Source: Odoribacter splanchnicus DSM 20712 (GTDB lineage Bacteria > Bacteroidota > Bacteroidia > Bacteroidales > Marinifilaceae). From it: DNA of 64,000 nt. Below the pieces are notes generated by a model, which saw only the letters and a program-made list of their open reading frames with translations, did not search any database and was not told the DNA's origin. A program made the position numbers and the translations under genes. Shown here in pieces: positions 42,347 to 52,586 of this stretch; position 1 is the first letter of the stretch, and every line of letters begins with the position of its first letter. Location of the stretch: positions 620,001 through 684,000 of the forward strand of contig NC_015160.1 in assembly GCF_000190535.1 (NCBI RefSeq), given 5' to 3'.

Positions 42347-43451
42347 CCAGTTTATAGTCCCATTGTTTCAAGGCATAATCCCAATGTTTTTCGACTAATT
42401 CGACGGTTCGGGTTTCGTATTTATAAGCGTTTTTCTTGTAGCCTTTTTTCTTGTCTAAATAAGCCGCAATGTCTGCTTTGGCGGCTTCAAAACCCGGAAT
42501 AGCAAGTGTCCGGTAAATCTTTTCGGTCATCGCCAGGGCATCCGCCTCGAAATCTTCGAATTTTATTTCGATCAGATTACCTGCCGGGATCAGCTTTTTA
42601 TCTTCTTCATATTTCCGATACAAACGGGTATATACTTCGAGGATGTTTTTTTCCAGTTCCTCCGGAGAAATTTTCTGCAATTGCAAAGGGATGATGGTAT
42701 TCGTGAAAAAACTCCGGGTAGATTCGAATACCGTATAAGGATTCCGCATCAAATAGATAAATTTGGCATTGGGGAACATTTCCAGGATTTCTTTCACCTT
42801 GCCGGTATGCGGGGGATTCTTGCTGAGAAATTGGCTGCCCTGGGTATTCCAGAGGGAGATTTTAATCAGTTTCAGGAATGTCTCCCTGAACATCCGGTGT
42901 TCTTCGGGAGTAGCTGTTTTCATGGTCAGAAACCGGTCACAATATTCCAGCATATTCTGAGGCAAAAACCAGAAATCATAATAGGAGCAAGGCATCATAT
43001 TGGATAAGGCAAACTCTTCCTCCTGAGGCAAGTCGACGTTGAGCTCCATGTTATCGGTAGGGCGTTTGTCCGGCATTAACCACGCCATCGTTTTCTTAAA
43101 CATCGGCTGTCCCCACATCATCATATGGGGAAAAACGGTTTGATAGGTCGTCGTATAACCGAAATGTTTATCATGAGCCAATACATTGTGAACAAAGGTG
43201 GTACCACTACGCCAGTGCCCTAGAATAAAAACCGGCTCCATGTTGATCGCCTGATCTTTCAGGCGTTTGTCGTATCTCCGGTCCTGTATCGGTTTCAGGC
43301 AACTCAATAACCGACAGATGGCTTTGGTCAATTGATATTTCGTTTTATATCCTTTCCCGATCGTTTGTCCTTGTGTGATTCCTTTAAAAGTTTTCCAGTC
43401 TGCACCCACCAAAGTATTTACCGGAAGTTTTTGAAATTCTAGTACACCCAT
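42342..43451 (-). CDS. PAPS-dependent sulfotransferase
   Basis: 369 residues. The 5'-phosphosulfate loop is ILGHWRSGTTFVHNVLA (Arg81 to Thr85), and the 3'-phosphate segment is KFIYLMRNPYTVFESTRSF near residue 230; both are hallmarks of the sulfotransferase_3/Stf0-like cytosolic family. It transfers sulfate from PAPS to a hydroxyl group of an acceptor. It is the last gene of a minus-strand run that also makes PAPS (cysC, cysD, cysN) and removes PAP (cysQ). The same gene set surrounds the Bacteroides thetaiotaomicron sulfotransferase known to sulfonate cholesterol and other steroids, so a steroid or lipid acceptor is a reasonable guess. Confidence 0.9.
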   Translation of the reverse strand: MGVLEFQKLPVNTLVGADWKTFKGITQGQTIGKGYKTKYQLTKAICRLLSCLKPIQDRRYDKRLKDQAINMEPVFILGHWRSGTTFVHNVLAHDKHFGYTTTYQTVFPHMMMWGQPMFKKTMAWLMPDKRPTDNMELNVDLPQEEEFALSNMMPCSYYDFWFLPQNMLEYCDRFLTMKTATPEEHRMFRETFLKLIKISLWNTQGSQFLSKNPPHTGKVKEILEMFPNAKFIYLMRNPYTVFESTRSFFTNTIIPLQLQKISPEELEKNILEVYTRLYRKYEEDKKLIPAGNLIEIKFEDFEADALAMTEKIYRTLAIPGFEAAKADIAAYLDKKKGYKKNAYKYETRTVELVEKHWDYALKQWDYKLE

Positions 43452-43494
43452 TTCGATAAAATATATGCTCTTTTATATCGCCTAACTGATTTAT

Positions 43495-44919
43495 TTATTG
43501 AATTATTTTCACCGTAATCCCTTGACGGTCGAGTTCCTTGGCCACTTTTTCGATGGCTGTAAAGTGTTCGCTGCCGATGCCCAGTTTCGAAAGACTGATT
43601 TCCGGAATTTCCAATTCCTGCATGTCTTTCCTTTCGACTTTATCGATAATCATACCGACAGCACAGGTATTGTTGGTAATCGGATCGATCAGAATAAAAG
43701 CGCCTGTGTTTTTATTTTGGGGATAAGGATCGAAAAATAAAGGTTTACCTGTCGTGAAAATGACACGTGCAATTTCATTCAATTCCAAGGCGTCTGCGGC
43801 AGATTGTTCTAAAGTATTCACATTTACTTTATACCGGATTTTATCGATCTTGGCCCGGGTCAGATTCGTAGTATGTTTAATAAAGAATTGTTCTTCCGGA
43901 TCCATTTTCTTCTCATCCATCCATACCAGCATGGCTTCGAAATTGCGGGAAATAATCGGGAGATTGTCCGGATGTACGAGCATTTCTCCCCGGGAGATAT
44001 CGATTTCGTCTTCGAGGGTCACCGTTATGGCCTGCGGCGGAAAAGCGAAATCCAGTTCTCCGTCGTAAGTGACGATCGATTTGACCCGTGAACGCTTCAT
44101 AGAAGGCAGTGCGACCACTTCATCTCCTTTACGAATGATACCTGAAGCAACCGTACTGCTGAATCCCCGGAAGTCGAGGTTGGGACGCATGACATATTGT
44201 ACGGGATAACGGAGATCTGCAAAGTTTTTATCGCTTCCTATATGTACCGTTTCCAGATATTCCAGTAATGGTTTTCCGGTATACCACGACATATTCTCCG
44301 ATGCTTCTACGACATTATCTCCTTTTAATGCCGAGAGTGGGATACAGGTAATGTCGGGTATTCCCAGGGGTTCTGCAAACTGACGGTATTCCGTTACGAT
44401 CCGGTCGAATACCTGCCGGTCGTATCCAACGAGGTCCATTTTATTCACAGCCAGAACAACATGTTTGATTCCCAGCAAGGAAACTAAATAAGTATGCCGG
44501 CGTGTTTGGGTGATAACGCCTGAGCGGGCGTCTACCAGAATGATGGCCAGATTGGCCGTCGAACCTCCTGTAATCATGTTACGGGTATACTGTTCGTGTC
44601 CCGGAGTGTCGGCAATGATGAATTTCCGCTTGTTCGTAGAAAAATAACGGTAAGCCACGTCTATCGTTATACCTTGTTCACGTTCAGCCTTCAGGCCGTC
44701 GAGCAGGAGGGCATAATCGATATCGTCTCCTGCATTACCGTAACGTTTGGTATCTCTTTCGAGGGCATCCAGCTGATCTTCGTATAATTTTTTACTATCG
44801 AAAAGCAAACGACCGATCAGGGTCGATTTGCCGTCATCTACCGATCCGGCTGTCAATAATCTCAACAGATCTTTCTTTTCGTCCTGATCCAGGAACTCTT
44901 TTATATTTAGTTTCTCCAT
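43495..44919 (-). CDS. cysN: Sulfate adenylyltransferase subunit 1 (GTPase)
   Basis: 474 residues without the C-terminal APS kinase found in NodQ-type fusions. GTPase motifs are G1 [10 protein letters not shown] (24-33), G3 [11 protein letters not shown] and G4 NKMDLV; EF-Tu-like beta-barrel domains follow. With CysD it forms ATP sulfurylase, making adenosine 5'-phosphosulfate (APS) from sulfate with GTP hydrolysis. It starts 26 nt after cysD and is 43 nt before the sulfotransferase, so one operon is likely. Confidence 0.95.
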   Translation of the reverse strand: MEKLNIKEFLDQDEKKDLLRLLTAGSVDDGKSTLIGRLLFDSKKLYEDQLDALERDTKRYGNAGDDIDYALLLDGLKAEREQGITIDVAYRYFSTNKRKFIIADTPGHEQYTRNMITGGSTANLAIILVDARSGVITQTRRHTYLVSLLGIKHVVLAVNKMDLVGYDRQVFDRIVTEYRQFAEPLGIPDITCIPLSALKGDNVVEASENMSWYTGKPLLEYLETVHIGSDKNFADLRYPVQYVMRPNLDFRGFSSTVASGIIRKGDEVVALPSMKRSRVKSIVTYDGELDFAFPPQAITVTLEDEIDISRGEMLVHPDNLPIISRNFEAMLVWMDEKKMDPEEQFFIKHTTNLTRAKIDKIRYKVNVNTLEQSAADALELNEIARVIFTTGKPLFFDPYPQNKNTGAFILIDPITNNTCAVGMIIDKVERKDMQELEIPEISLSKLGIGSEHFTAIEKVAKELDRQGITVKIIQ

Positions 44920-44945
44920 GATTTTAATCTTTATCGCTTTTCGCC

Positions 44946-45854
44946 TTAAAAGTATCCCTCTCTTTTCTTTTGTTCCATACTGGCATCCTGGTCGAAATCG
45001 ATTACCCGGGTGGTCCGTTCGGATTTGGTGGTGGTCATCATTTCTTCTACGATTTTTTCAATCGTGTCGGCTTCCGATTCGACAGCTCCGGTCAATGGCC
45101 AGCATCCTAAGGTACGGAAACGTACTTTCCGCATCCGGATCTTATCCCGGTATTGTTCCGGTAAGCGTTCGTCGTCGGGCATGATCAGGTTACCGTCGAT
45201 TTCGACGATGGGACGTTCTTTGGCAAAATACAAAGGTACGATAGGAATATTTTCCATGCGGATGTATTGCCAGATATCCAATTCCGTCCAATTAGACAGC
45301 GGGAATACCCGGATCGATTCGCCTTTATGAACCCGGGCATTGTATAAATTCCATAATTCAGGACGCTGGTTTTTAGGATCCCATTGATGAAATTTATCCC
45401 GGAAGGAATAAATACGTTCTTTGGCCCGTGATTTCTCTTCATCGCGGCGTGCACCACCGAAAGCGGCATCGAACTTGTATTTACTGAGCGCCTGCAATAA
45501 AGCCTGGGTCTTCATCAGATCGGTATGTACTTTACTACCGTGTGTGAAAGGACCTACCCCTTCCTGGAAACCTTTCATATTGGATTCGACGATCAGGTCC
45601 CAGTTATTTTCCCGGGCATATTTATCGCGAAATTCGATCATTTCTTTGAATTTCCACTTCGAATCGATATGCATCAAAGGGAAAGGTACTTTCCCCGGAT
45701 AAAAAGCTTTTTCAGCTAAACGGACCATGACGGAAGAGTCTTTACCGATAGAATAGAGCATAACCGGATTTTCAAACTCAGCGACAACCTCACGGATAAT
45801 ATGGATAGACTCGGCTTCCAGTTCTTTCAAATGACTTAATTTATATTCTGACAT
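44946..45854 (-). CDS. cysD: Sulfate adenylyltransferase subunit 2
   Basis: 302 residues. The PP-loop SIGKDSSVM (35-43) and the downstream motifs [17 protein letters not shown] and [13 protein letters not shown] are diagnostic for CysD, the catalytic subunit that adenylates sulfate. The end [15 protein letters not shown] is also standard. It is followed by cysN. The order cysC-cysD-cysN on one strand with no cysH or cysI nearby suggests PAPS for sulfonation rather than for assimilatory reduction. Confidence 0.97.
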   Translation of the reverse strand: MSEYKLSHLKELEAESIHIIREVVAEFENPVMLYSIGKDSSVMVRLAEKAFYPGKVPFPLMHIDSKWKFKEMIEFRDKYARENNWDLIVESNMKGFQEGVGPFTHGSKVHTDLMKTQALLQALSKYKFDAAFGGARRDEEKSRAKERIYSFRDKFHQWDPKNQRPELWNLYNARVHKGESIRVFPLSNWTELDIWQYIRMENIPIVPLYFAKERPIVEIDGNLIMPDDERLPEQYRDKIRMRKVRFRTLGCWPLTGAVESEADTIEKIVEEMMTTTKSERTTRVIDFDQDASMEQKKREGYF

Positions 45855-45957
45855 TGTTTTATGTGCTAATGCTAATAGGCGGATTTACTCCAGCCGTTGG
45901 CAAAGTTTATTCATTTTGCAAAAATAGTCGTATCCTGATTCAAAAGCATCAGTATTT

Positions 45958-46566
45958 TTACCGAAATTCATTTCCGGTTATTTTCGGAGAAACGGCTTCC
46001 AATAAAATTTTCACCGAATCGGCTAAGGATTGCCGTGAGGTGTCGATCGAAATAAACGGATGTTCCGGGGCTTCGAAAGGCGATGAAATACCGGTGAATT
46101 CCTTGATTTCACCCCGACGGGCCTTGGCATACAAACCTTTGACATCCCGTCGCTCACATTCTTCGATGGGCGTACTGACATATACTTCCAGAAAATCATC
46201 CTCACCGATAATTTCAGAAGCCATCCGGCGGATAGCATGGGTAGGACTGATAAAAGCAGCGATGGTCACGATACCGCAATCGACGAATAATTTGGAAACT
46301 TCTGCTATGCGACGAATATTTTCCGTTCGGTCGGCTTCCGAAAAACCCAGGTTATTATTGATGCCACTGCGGATATTGTCTCCATCCAGGATACGGCAGA
46401 GTATACCTTGTTTATATAATTCCCCTTCCAGGGCAATGGCTAATGTGCTTTTACCGGAACCGGACAATCCGGTAAACCAGATCATAATGCCTTTTTGTTT
46501 CAATAAAGCTTCGCGGTCTTTCCGCTGTAACATTTTTTCAAAAATCGGATAAATATTTTCTGCCAT
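45958..46566 (-). CDS. cysC: Adenylyl-sulfate kinase (APS kinase)
   Basis: 202 residues. The P-loop is GLSGSGKST (33-41); LDGDNIRSGINNNLGFSEADRTENIRR is the APS-binding block and EVYVSTPIEECERRDVKGLYAKAR the conserved C-terminal part. It phosphorylates APS to PAPS, the donor used by the sulfotransferase at the end of the cluster. It lies between cysQ and cysD with a 103-nt gap to cysD. Confidence 0.97.
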   Translation of the reverse strand: MAENIYPIFEKMLQRKDREALLKQKGIMIWFTGLSGSGKSTLAIALEGELYKQGILCRILDGDNIRSGINNNLGFSEADRTENIRRIAEVSKLFVDCGIVTIAAFISPTHAIRRMASEIIGEDDFLEVYVSTPIEECERRDVKGLYAKARRGEIKEFTGISSPFEAPEHPFISIDTSRQSLADSVKILLEAVSPKITGNEFR

Positions 46567-46623
46567 ATAAACTTAGTTACTGATTTACACCACAATTTCA
46601 GTATTTCATATTTCCTGTTTGTT

Positions 46624-47424
46624 TTATTTTACAATAAACCAGGGATTTAATAGATCTTCTTTGTTGTAGGCCAAGGGAGTGCACCCATCCTGGTGATATA
46701 ATTCTTTTCCGGCAGCCTTTGCGATAGCATGACCTGCAGCGGTATCCCATTCCATGGTCGGAGCAAAACGGGGGTAAATGTCAGCAGTTCCTTCTGCTAC
46801 CAGGCATATTTTAATCGAACTACCGATAGAAGTCAGTTTGACTTCTCCGTGTTCTTTTTTTAATTCATCGATAAAATTCTCTGTATCGGAACTCATGTGC
46901 GATCTTGAAGCCACAACGGTATAAACCGGATCTTCGCGGTCCAGAGGCAGACGCCGGGCTTGATTTTCCAGTGCGTCGAAATCCATATCCGGGGAATATT
47001 CCGGATGATCGGCCCGATAAGCTCCGTTTCGGATCGTTCCGTAGTACAGGATTTTTTTTACCGGAATATAAATTACCCCTAAGGCAGGACGTCCGCCGTA
47101 AACGAGAGCTATATTGACAGTGAACTCGCCGTTCCGTTTGATAAATTCTTTTGTACCGTCCAAAGGGTCGACGATCCATACCGTTTGCCATTGTTTACGA
47201 ATAGCATAGGCTGTGGCCTTGTTTTCTTCGCTGATAACCGGATAAGGCGTATTTTTCAACTGTTTCAGGATAATCTCGTTGGATACCCGGTCGGCAATAG
47301 TCAGCGGAGAATGATCCGCTTTGTGTTCGATTTCGAAATCCGAAGCCGGATCGTCGTATATGTCTAATATAGCCTTACCAGCTTGCAATGCTGCTGTTAT
47401 AGCCGTCTGTAGTAATGAATTCAT
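46624..47424 (-). CDS. cysQ: 3'(2'),5'-bisphosphate nucleotidase
   Basis: 266 residues. The metal-binding motif DPLDGTKEFIKRNGEFTVNIAL and the second WDTAAGHAIAKAAG place it in the inositol monophosphatase-like CysQ family. It hydrolyses PAP, the inhibitory by-product of sulfotransferases, to AMP and phosphate, and can limit PAPS. It is the first gene of the sulfation cluster; TACCTTTG on the minus strand (47445-47452) is a plausible -7 element. Confidence 0.95.
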   Translation of the reverse strand: MNSLLQTAITAALQAGKAILDIYDDPASDFEIEHKADHSPLTIADRVSNEIILKQLKNTPYPVISEENKATAYAIRKQWQTVWIVDPLDGTKEFIKRNGEFTVNIALVYGGRPALGVIYIPVKKILYYGTIRNGAYRADHPEYSPDMDFDALENQARRLPLDREDPVYTVVASRSHMSSDTENFIDELKKEHGEVKLTSIGSSIKICLVAEGTADIYPRFAPTMEWDTAAGHAIAKAAGKELYHQDGCTPLAYNKEDLLNPWFIVK

Positions 47425-47444
47425 AGTATTTTCTGCATGCCTGG

Positions 47445-47452
47445 CAAAGGTA
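47445..47452 (-). promoter_or_regulatory. Probable -7 element of the sulfation operon
   Basis: TACCTTTG on the minus strand, 20 nt before the cysQ start at 47424. The -33 region is a weak match. Confidence 0.4.
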
Positions 47453-47587
47453 TCAAATTTTTTTATATTTGCAGTATTTGCCGGATATTATCTGGTCCGG
47501 CCGTTCCGTCCCGTTTCGGGAATCGTTATTTTAATTTTTCCTGTCTATTCTTTATTTCCCGGTTATGGTATTTCAATAAGAAATAGT

Positions 47588-47595
47588 TATCTTTG
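47588..47595 (+). promoter_or_regulatory. Probable -7 element of purL
   Basis: TATCTTTG fits TAnnTTTG 41 nt before the ATG at 47637. The -33 position 20 nt upstream reads ATG. No PurR-type palindrome or purine riboswitch was recognised in the leader. Confidence 0.5.
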
Positions 47596-47636
47596 TGTGC
47601 TTTTGATCACGTGAAAATAAATTATTATATTAAAGC

Positions 47637-50600
47637 ATGACTATAGTTTTCTATCAGAAAGACGCCACGGTATATGCCGTACAGTATCAGACGTCTGAAA
47701 ATTCTCTTGATGTCAGTAAATTAGAATGGTTGTTCAGTGGTGCGCACAAAATACAAGGTGATGCCCTGAAAGGTTATTTTATCGGTCCTCGCAGGGAAAT
47801 GATTACGCCGTGGAGTACGAATGCAGTCGAGATTACGCAGAATATGGGGATCGGGGGGATTCTCCGGATAGAGGAATTTACACAGACGGCTTGTGACAAT
47901 ATACCTTACGACCCGATGTTGCAGGCATTTTATAAAGGTTTGGACCAACATATCTTTACAATCGATAAACAACCGGATCCGATCATTTACATCGATGATA
48001 TTCGTGCCTATAATGTGAAGGAAGGATTGGCTTTGAATCCCGATGAAATTGCTTATCTGGAAGGATTGGCTGAAAAATTAGGACGGAAATTGACCGATTC
48101 CGAAGTATTCGGTTTTTCGCAGGTCAATTCGGAACACTGCCGTCATAAAATTTTTAACGGTACCTTTATTATCGACGGAGAAGAGAAAGAAAGTACACTC
48201 TTTAAACTGATTAAGAAAACTTCTCAGGAAAATCCGAATCGGATTGTTTCCGCTTATAAAGACAATTGTGCGTTTATCGATGGGCCGCAGGCGGTGCAAT
48301 TCGCTCCGCATACCCATGATAAGCCGGATGTTTATGAGACGAGAGAAATAGATACGGTCATTTCGCTGAAAGCCGAAACGCACAATTTCCCGACAACCGT
48401 AGAGCCCTTCAATGGAGCGGCAACAGGTAGCGGTGGAGAAATTCGTGACCGTATTGCCGGAGGGCAAGCAGCCCTTCCGTTGGCCGGTACAGCTGTGTAT
48501 ATGACCTCTTATCCCCGTTTGGATGCTTCCCGGATTTGGGAACAGCATATCGATCCCAGAAAATGGCTTTACCAGACTCCGGAGGATATTTTGATCAAAG
48601 CTTCCAATGGTGCTTCTGATTTTGGAAATAAGTTCGGTCAGCCGTTGATCTGTGGCTCCTTATTGACTTTCGAACACGAAGAAGACGGACGTACCTATGG
48701 GTATGATAAAGTGATTATGCAGGCCGGTGGTGTGGGCTTCGGTAATCGTCAGCAAGCCATGAAGAAAACACCTGGAGTAGGAGATAAAGTGGTGTTGTTG
48801 GGAGGTGACAATTATCGGATCGGTATGGGAGGTGGTGCCGTTTCTTCTGTCGATACCGGGGTTTATGCCGGGGCTATCGAGTTGAACGCGGTACAACGGT
48901 CTAATCCTGAAATGCAGAAACGGGTTTGTAATGCGATCCGGGCAATGGCCGAGAGCGAAGTGAATCCGATTGTTTCTATCCACGATCACGGTGCCGGAGG
49001 ACATTTGAATTGTTTATCCGAGCTGGTGGAAGAAACCGGAGGTAAAATACATATGGAAAATCTCCCTGTCGGCGATCCGACCTTATCTGCAAAAGAAATC
49101 GTGGGGAATGAATCACAGGAACGGATGGGATTGGTGATGAAGGAGAAGGATGTGGCCGAACTGAAACGTATTGCAGACCGTGAACGGGCTCCGATGTACG
49201 TCATCGGTGAAACCACCGGAGATATGAAGTTTACTTTTGAGAATGCAAAAACTCATGAGACTCCGATCGATTTGGAACTGAAAGATATGTTCGGTAATCC
49301 TCCTAAGACGATTATGGAGGATAAGACCGTTAAAGAAAAATATGCCGGTCTGGAATACTCCGCCGATAAATTGGAAGAATATTTGGAGCAAGTGTTACAA
49401 ATAGAGGCGGTTGCTTCTAAGGATTGGTTAACGAATAAGGTAGACCGTTCAGTATCGGGCCGTATCGTGCGTCAGCAGTGTGTCGGTCCTTTGCATTTGC
49501 CTTTGAGCGATGTTGCTGCCGTCTCTTTGGATTATAGCGGACACCGTGGGATAGCAACCTCCATCGGACATGCTCCTGTAGCTGCCATGGCCGATGCTCC
49601 TGCGGGTTCACGTTTGGCTATTGCCGAAGCGCTGACTAATCTGGTATGGGCGCCGATCGAACAGGGATTGAAAGGAATCTCACTTTCTGCCAACTGGATG
49701 TGGCCCTGCCGCAATGAAGGAGAAGATGCCCGGTTGTATCAGGCGGTACAGGCTGCCAGCGACTTTGCTATCGAGTTGGGAGTGAACATTCCTACCGGGA
49801 AAGACTCACTTTCTATGACCCAGAAATATGGGGACAAAAAAGTGTATGCTCCGGGAACGGTTATCATTTCTACTGTCGGCGAAGTAACCGATTTCCGTAA
49901 AATTGTCATTCCTGTATTGAAAAATGATCCGGCTACCGAGATCGTCTATGTCGATTTCTCATTCGATAAATTGAAATTGGGTGGTTCCAGCTTTGCCCAG
50001 ATTCTGAATAAAGTGGGCAAAGAAGTGCCCGACGTTAGGGATAGCGAGTATTTTGCCCGTGCATTTACAGCTATTCAGCAATTGGTGGATGAAGGTATCG
50101 TTTTGGCCGGACATGATATTTCTGCCGGAGGTATGGTAACGGCACTGCTCGAAATGTGTTTTGCAGATAATCGTTTGGGTTTGGATATCGATTTTTCATT
50201 CCTGGCTGAAAAAGATATGATTAAGATCTTATTCGCTGAAAATCCCGGCGTACTGATTCAGATAGCGGATAAGGATGCTAAAAAGGTTTCCGCTCTGATG
50301 GATAAAGCCGGTGTTGCTTACGCTTTCTTAGGAAAGCCGGGTAAGGCGGGATTACTGAACATCAAGAAGGATGCGGATAGCTGGTCGTTGGATATCCCTT
50401 CTTTACGTGATCTTTGGTTTAAGACTTCTTATTTACTCGACCGGCGTCAGAGTGGCGAAGAGAAGGCATTGGAGAGATACAAGAGCTATAAACACAATGA
50501 GTTGAAATATAAATTCCCACAAGGTTTTACCGGCAAATTGGCTGATTTGGGCTTGCAGTTGAACCGTACTGCTAAATCGGGTATCCGGGCTGCTGTGATC

Positions 50601-51338
50601 CGGGAGAAAGGGTGCCAGTGTGAGCGTGAAACGGCCTGGGCTTTGCATTTGGCCGGTTTTGACGTGAAGGATGTACACATGACCGATTTGATCAGCGGAC
50701 GTGAAACTCTCGAAGAGGTAAATATGATTGTCTTTGTCGGAGGATTCTCGAATTCTGACGTGTTGGGTTCTGCCAAGGGGTGGGCCGGCGCTTTCAAATT
50801 CAATGAAAAAGCACGACAGGCTTTGGAGAATTTCTATAAACGCGAAGACACCTTGAGTTTGGGTATTTGTAACGGATGCCAGTTGGCTGTTGAACTGGGA
50901 CTTATTTATCCCGAGCATGCTGAAATGCCTAAGATGTTGCATAATGACTCCCATAAGTTTGAATCCGGTTTTGTCAATGTAACGATTCAGCCGAATCATT
51001 CTGTAATGTTAAAGTCTTTGGCAGGTAGTCGGTTAGGTATCTGGATCGCTCATGGAGAAGGTAAATTCAGTTTGCCTTATGCCGAGAGTGAATACCATAT
51101 TCCGATCAAATACAGTTACGATGCCTATCCGGGTAATCCGAACGGTTCACCGTTCGCTACAGCGGCGATCTGTAGTAAAGATGGCCGTCACCTGGCGATG
51201 ATGCCTCACTTGGAACGGTCTATCTATCCATGGAATTGGGCATATTATGCTGAAGGACGCAGTGAGGATGAAGTGAGTCCGTGGATCGAGGCTTTTGTCA
51301 ATGCCCGGAAATGGATAGAGGAAAAAGTGAAGGCATAA
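47637..51338 (+). CDS. purL: Phosphoribosylformylglycinamidine synthase (large, single-chain)
   Basis: 1233 residues, the long form found in gamma-proteobacteria and Bacteroidota. It holds the N-terminal PurS-like part, two AIRS-type synthase halves (SEHCRHKIFNG, LKAETHNFPTTVEPFNGAATGSGGEIRD, SIHDHGAGGHLNCLSELVE, NIPTGKDSLSM) and a C-terminal class I glutamine amidotransferase (VGGFSNSDVLGSAKGWAG, nucleophile Cys in LGICNGCQL, and the AHGEGKF segment). It makes FGAM from FGAR, glutamine and ATP in purine synthesis. It is monocistronic, with its own terminator. Confidence 0.97.
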   Translation: MTIVFYQKDATVYAVQYQTSENSLDVSKLEWLFSGAHKIQGDALKGYFIGPRREMITPWSTNAVEITQNMGIGGILRIEEFTQTACDNIPYDPMLQAFYKGLDQHIFTIDKQPDPIIYIDDIRAYNVKEGLALNPDEIAYLEGLAEKLGRKLTDSEVFGFSQVNSEHCRHKIFNGTFIIDGEEKESTLFKLIKKTSQENPNRIVSAYKDNCAFIDGPQAVQFAPHTHDKPDVYETREIDTVISLKAETHNFPTTVEPFNGAATGSGGEIRDRIAGGQAALPLAGTAVYMTSYPRLDASRIWEQHIDPRKWLYQTPEDILIKASNGASDFGNKFGQPLICGSLLTFEHEEDGRTYGYDKVIMQAGGVGFGNRQQAMKKTPGVGDKVVLLGGDNYRIGMGGGAVSSVDTGVYAGAIELNAVQRSNPEMQKRVCNAIRAMAESEVNPIVSIHDHGAGGHLNCLSELVEETGGKIHMENLPVGDPTLSAKEIVGNESQERMGLVMKEKDVAELKRIADRERAPMYVIGETTGDMKFTFENAKTHETPIDLELKDMFGNPPKTIMEDKTVKEKYAGLEYSADKLEEYLEQVLQIEAVASKDWLTNKVDRSVSGRIVRQQCVGPLHLPLSDVAAVSLDYSGHRGIATSIGHAPVAAMADAPAGSRLAIAEALTNLVWAPIEQGLKGISLSANWMWPCRNEGEDARLYQAVQAASDFAIELGVNIPTGKDSLSMTQKYGDKKVYAPGTVIISTVGEVTDFRKIVIPVLKNDPATEIVYVDFSFDKLKLGGSSFAQILNKVGKEVPDVRDSEYFARAFTAIQQLVDEGIVLAGHDISAGGMVTALLEMCFADNRLGLDIDFSFLAEKDMIKILFAENPGVLIQIADKDAKKVSALMDKAGVAYAFLGKPGKAGLLNIKKDADSWSLDIPSLRDLWFKTSYLLDRRQSGEEKALERYKSYKHNELKYKFPQGFTGKLADLGLQLNRTAKSGIRAAVIREKGCQCERETAWALHLAGFDVKDVHMTDLISGRETLEEVNMIVFVGGFSNSDVLGSAKGWAGAFKFNEKARQALENFYKREDTLSLGICNGCQLAVELGLIYPEHAEMPKMLHNDSHKFESGFVNVTIQPNHSVMLKSLAGSRLGIWIAHGEGKFSLPYAESEYHIPIKYSYDAYPGNPNGSPFATAAICSKDGRHLAMMPHLERSIYPWNWAYYAEGRSEDEVSPWIEAFVNARKWIEEKVKA

Positions 51339-51780
51339 GCTGAATGTAGTAAGATCGTGTTCATAAACGACGAAGATTATATCGATTTATAACAGGAAGG
51401 TTCGATCGCCTTCCTGTTTTTTTTACTTGGACGAGATGTCGGAAAAAAGGTGATGGATAAAGAGTACCGAATTATGAAAACGATCTACAGATATGCAGCA
51501 GGACCGGGAGAGGAGATTCGGGAAACAGTGCGGTAAACTGATTTGTATGAATACTACAAAATGGTAAATGCCTTCCTGGGGGATGTGATTATCGAAAAAG
51601 CTTTTCAAAAAGAAGGGAACTTTGGAGGGGAGAGGTTATACATGTCGGATCACTCGCTATTATCGGCAGTCTGGAAAATGAACGTATTCAGATCAGATAA
51701 GGAAGAAGTATCAACGGTTGCAAGAGTTGGCCTTGGTCAGTCTGATCGTTGTCACTCTTGTAACCGTTGAATTTTTAAAT
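51339..51780. other. Intergenic region between purL and lpxA
   Basis: Apart from the purL terminator nothing firm is seen. A 75-codon plus-strand ORF at 51543-51770 has no family features and irregular composition, and is probably chance or a relic. Both flanking genes are convergent. Confidence 0.4.
51391..51424 (+). terminator. Rho-independent terminator of purL
   Basis: AACAGGAAGG and CCTTCCTGTT form a 10-bp perfect stem with an 8-nt loop, followed by six more Ts, 53 nt after the stop. Confidence 0.9.
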
Positions 51781-52560
51781 TTACATTGTCGTTCCGATAA
51801 TCCCCTTTTTAGATTGTTCGATAAAATCTACCAGGTAAGTGATTTCCGGACTGAGAGGAATAATATCTTTGATTCTTCGCAGGGCATTTTCCAGACTGGT
51901 ACCGCATTGATAAATTTGCCGGTAACATTTAGCTATATTATCGATCACATTTTCGGTGAGATGGCCTTCTTTAGCCAGGATCAAAGCATTGATTCCATAG
52001 TAACTGATCGGATTGTGGGCCGCCACGATATAAGGCGGAACATCTTTGTTGGCGCGGCAGCCGTCACGCAATAGTGCCCAGCTTCCGATACGGCAACCGT
52101 GTTTGACGATCACTTCACTACCTAAAATCGCCTTGTCGTCGATAATACAGTTTCCTGCTGTTTTGGCACCGTTTCCCAATACACAATGGCTGCCTAAATG
52201 GGTGTCGTGTGCCAGATGTACGCCTTCCAGCAGAAAGTTACCGTCTCCGATTATCGTACAATCGGTTGTGTTCGTGCCCCGGTTAAGGATCACTTTCTCC
52301 CGTATGGTATTGTGATTACCGATTTTCAGGAGGGTATCCTCACCCTTGAATTTAAAATCCTGAGGAGTAGCACCGATGATGGCACCCTGATAGATGATAT
52401 TATCCGTTCCCATACGGGTGCCACTGAGAATACTGGCATAAGGCATGATCGTACAATTGTCTCCGATTTCGACATTCTTGTCGATATAGGCAAAAGGATG
52501 AATGGTAACATTCGCTCCGATCCGGGCTTCTTTATCTACATACGCTAAAGGACTGATCAT
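51781..52560 (-). CDS. lpxA: Acyl-ACP:UDP-N-acetylglucosamine O-acyltransferase
   Basis: 259 residues forming a left-handed beta-helix of hexapeptide repeats. The catalytic His118 lies in EGVHLAHDTHLGSHC (E. coli His125), with YQGAIIGATPQDFKFKGE and AHNPISYYGIN as further family marks. It starts lipid A synthesis by acylating UDP-GlcNAc in the cytoplasm. In Bacteroidota the main lpxA usually sits with lpxD and the lpxC-fabZ fusion; here it is alone, so it may be a second copy. It lies 26 nt from the RND operon but is transcribed after it. Confidence 0.9.
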   Translation of the reverse strand: MISPLAYVDKEARIGANVTIHPFAYIDKNVEIGDNCTIMPYASILSGTRMGTDNIIYQGAIIGATPQDFKFKGEDTLLKIGNHNTIREKVILNRGTNTTDCTIIGDGNFLLEGVHLAHDTHLGSHCVLGNGAKTAGNCIIDDKAILGSEVIVKHGCRIGSWALLRDGCRANKDVPPYIVAAHNPISYYGINALILAKEGHLTENVIDNIAKCYRQIYQCGTSLENALRRIKDIIPLSPEITYLVDFIEQSKKGIIGTTM

Positions 52561-52586
52561 ATTTTTTGTTTTTAAGGTTAGTGTCG

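Noticed and set aside
51543..51770. 75-codon ORF between purL and lpxA
   Set aside because: Irregular composition, no recognised motif and no promoter or ribosome-binding site of note. Treated as chance.
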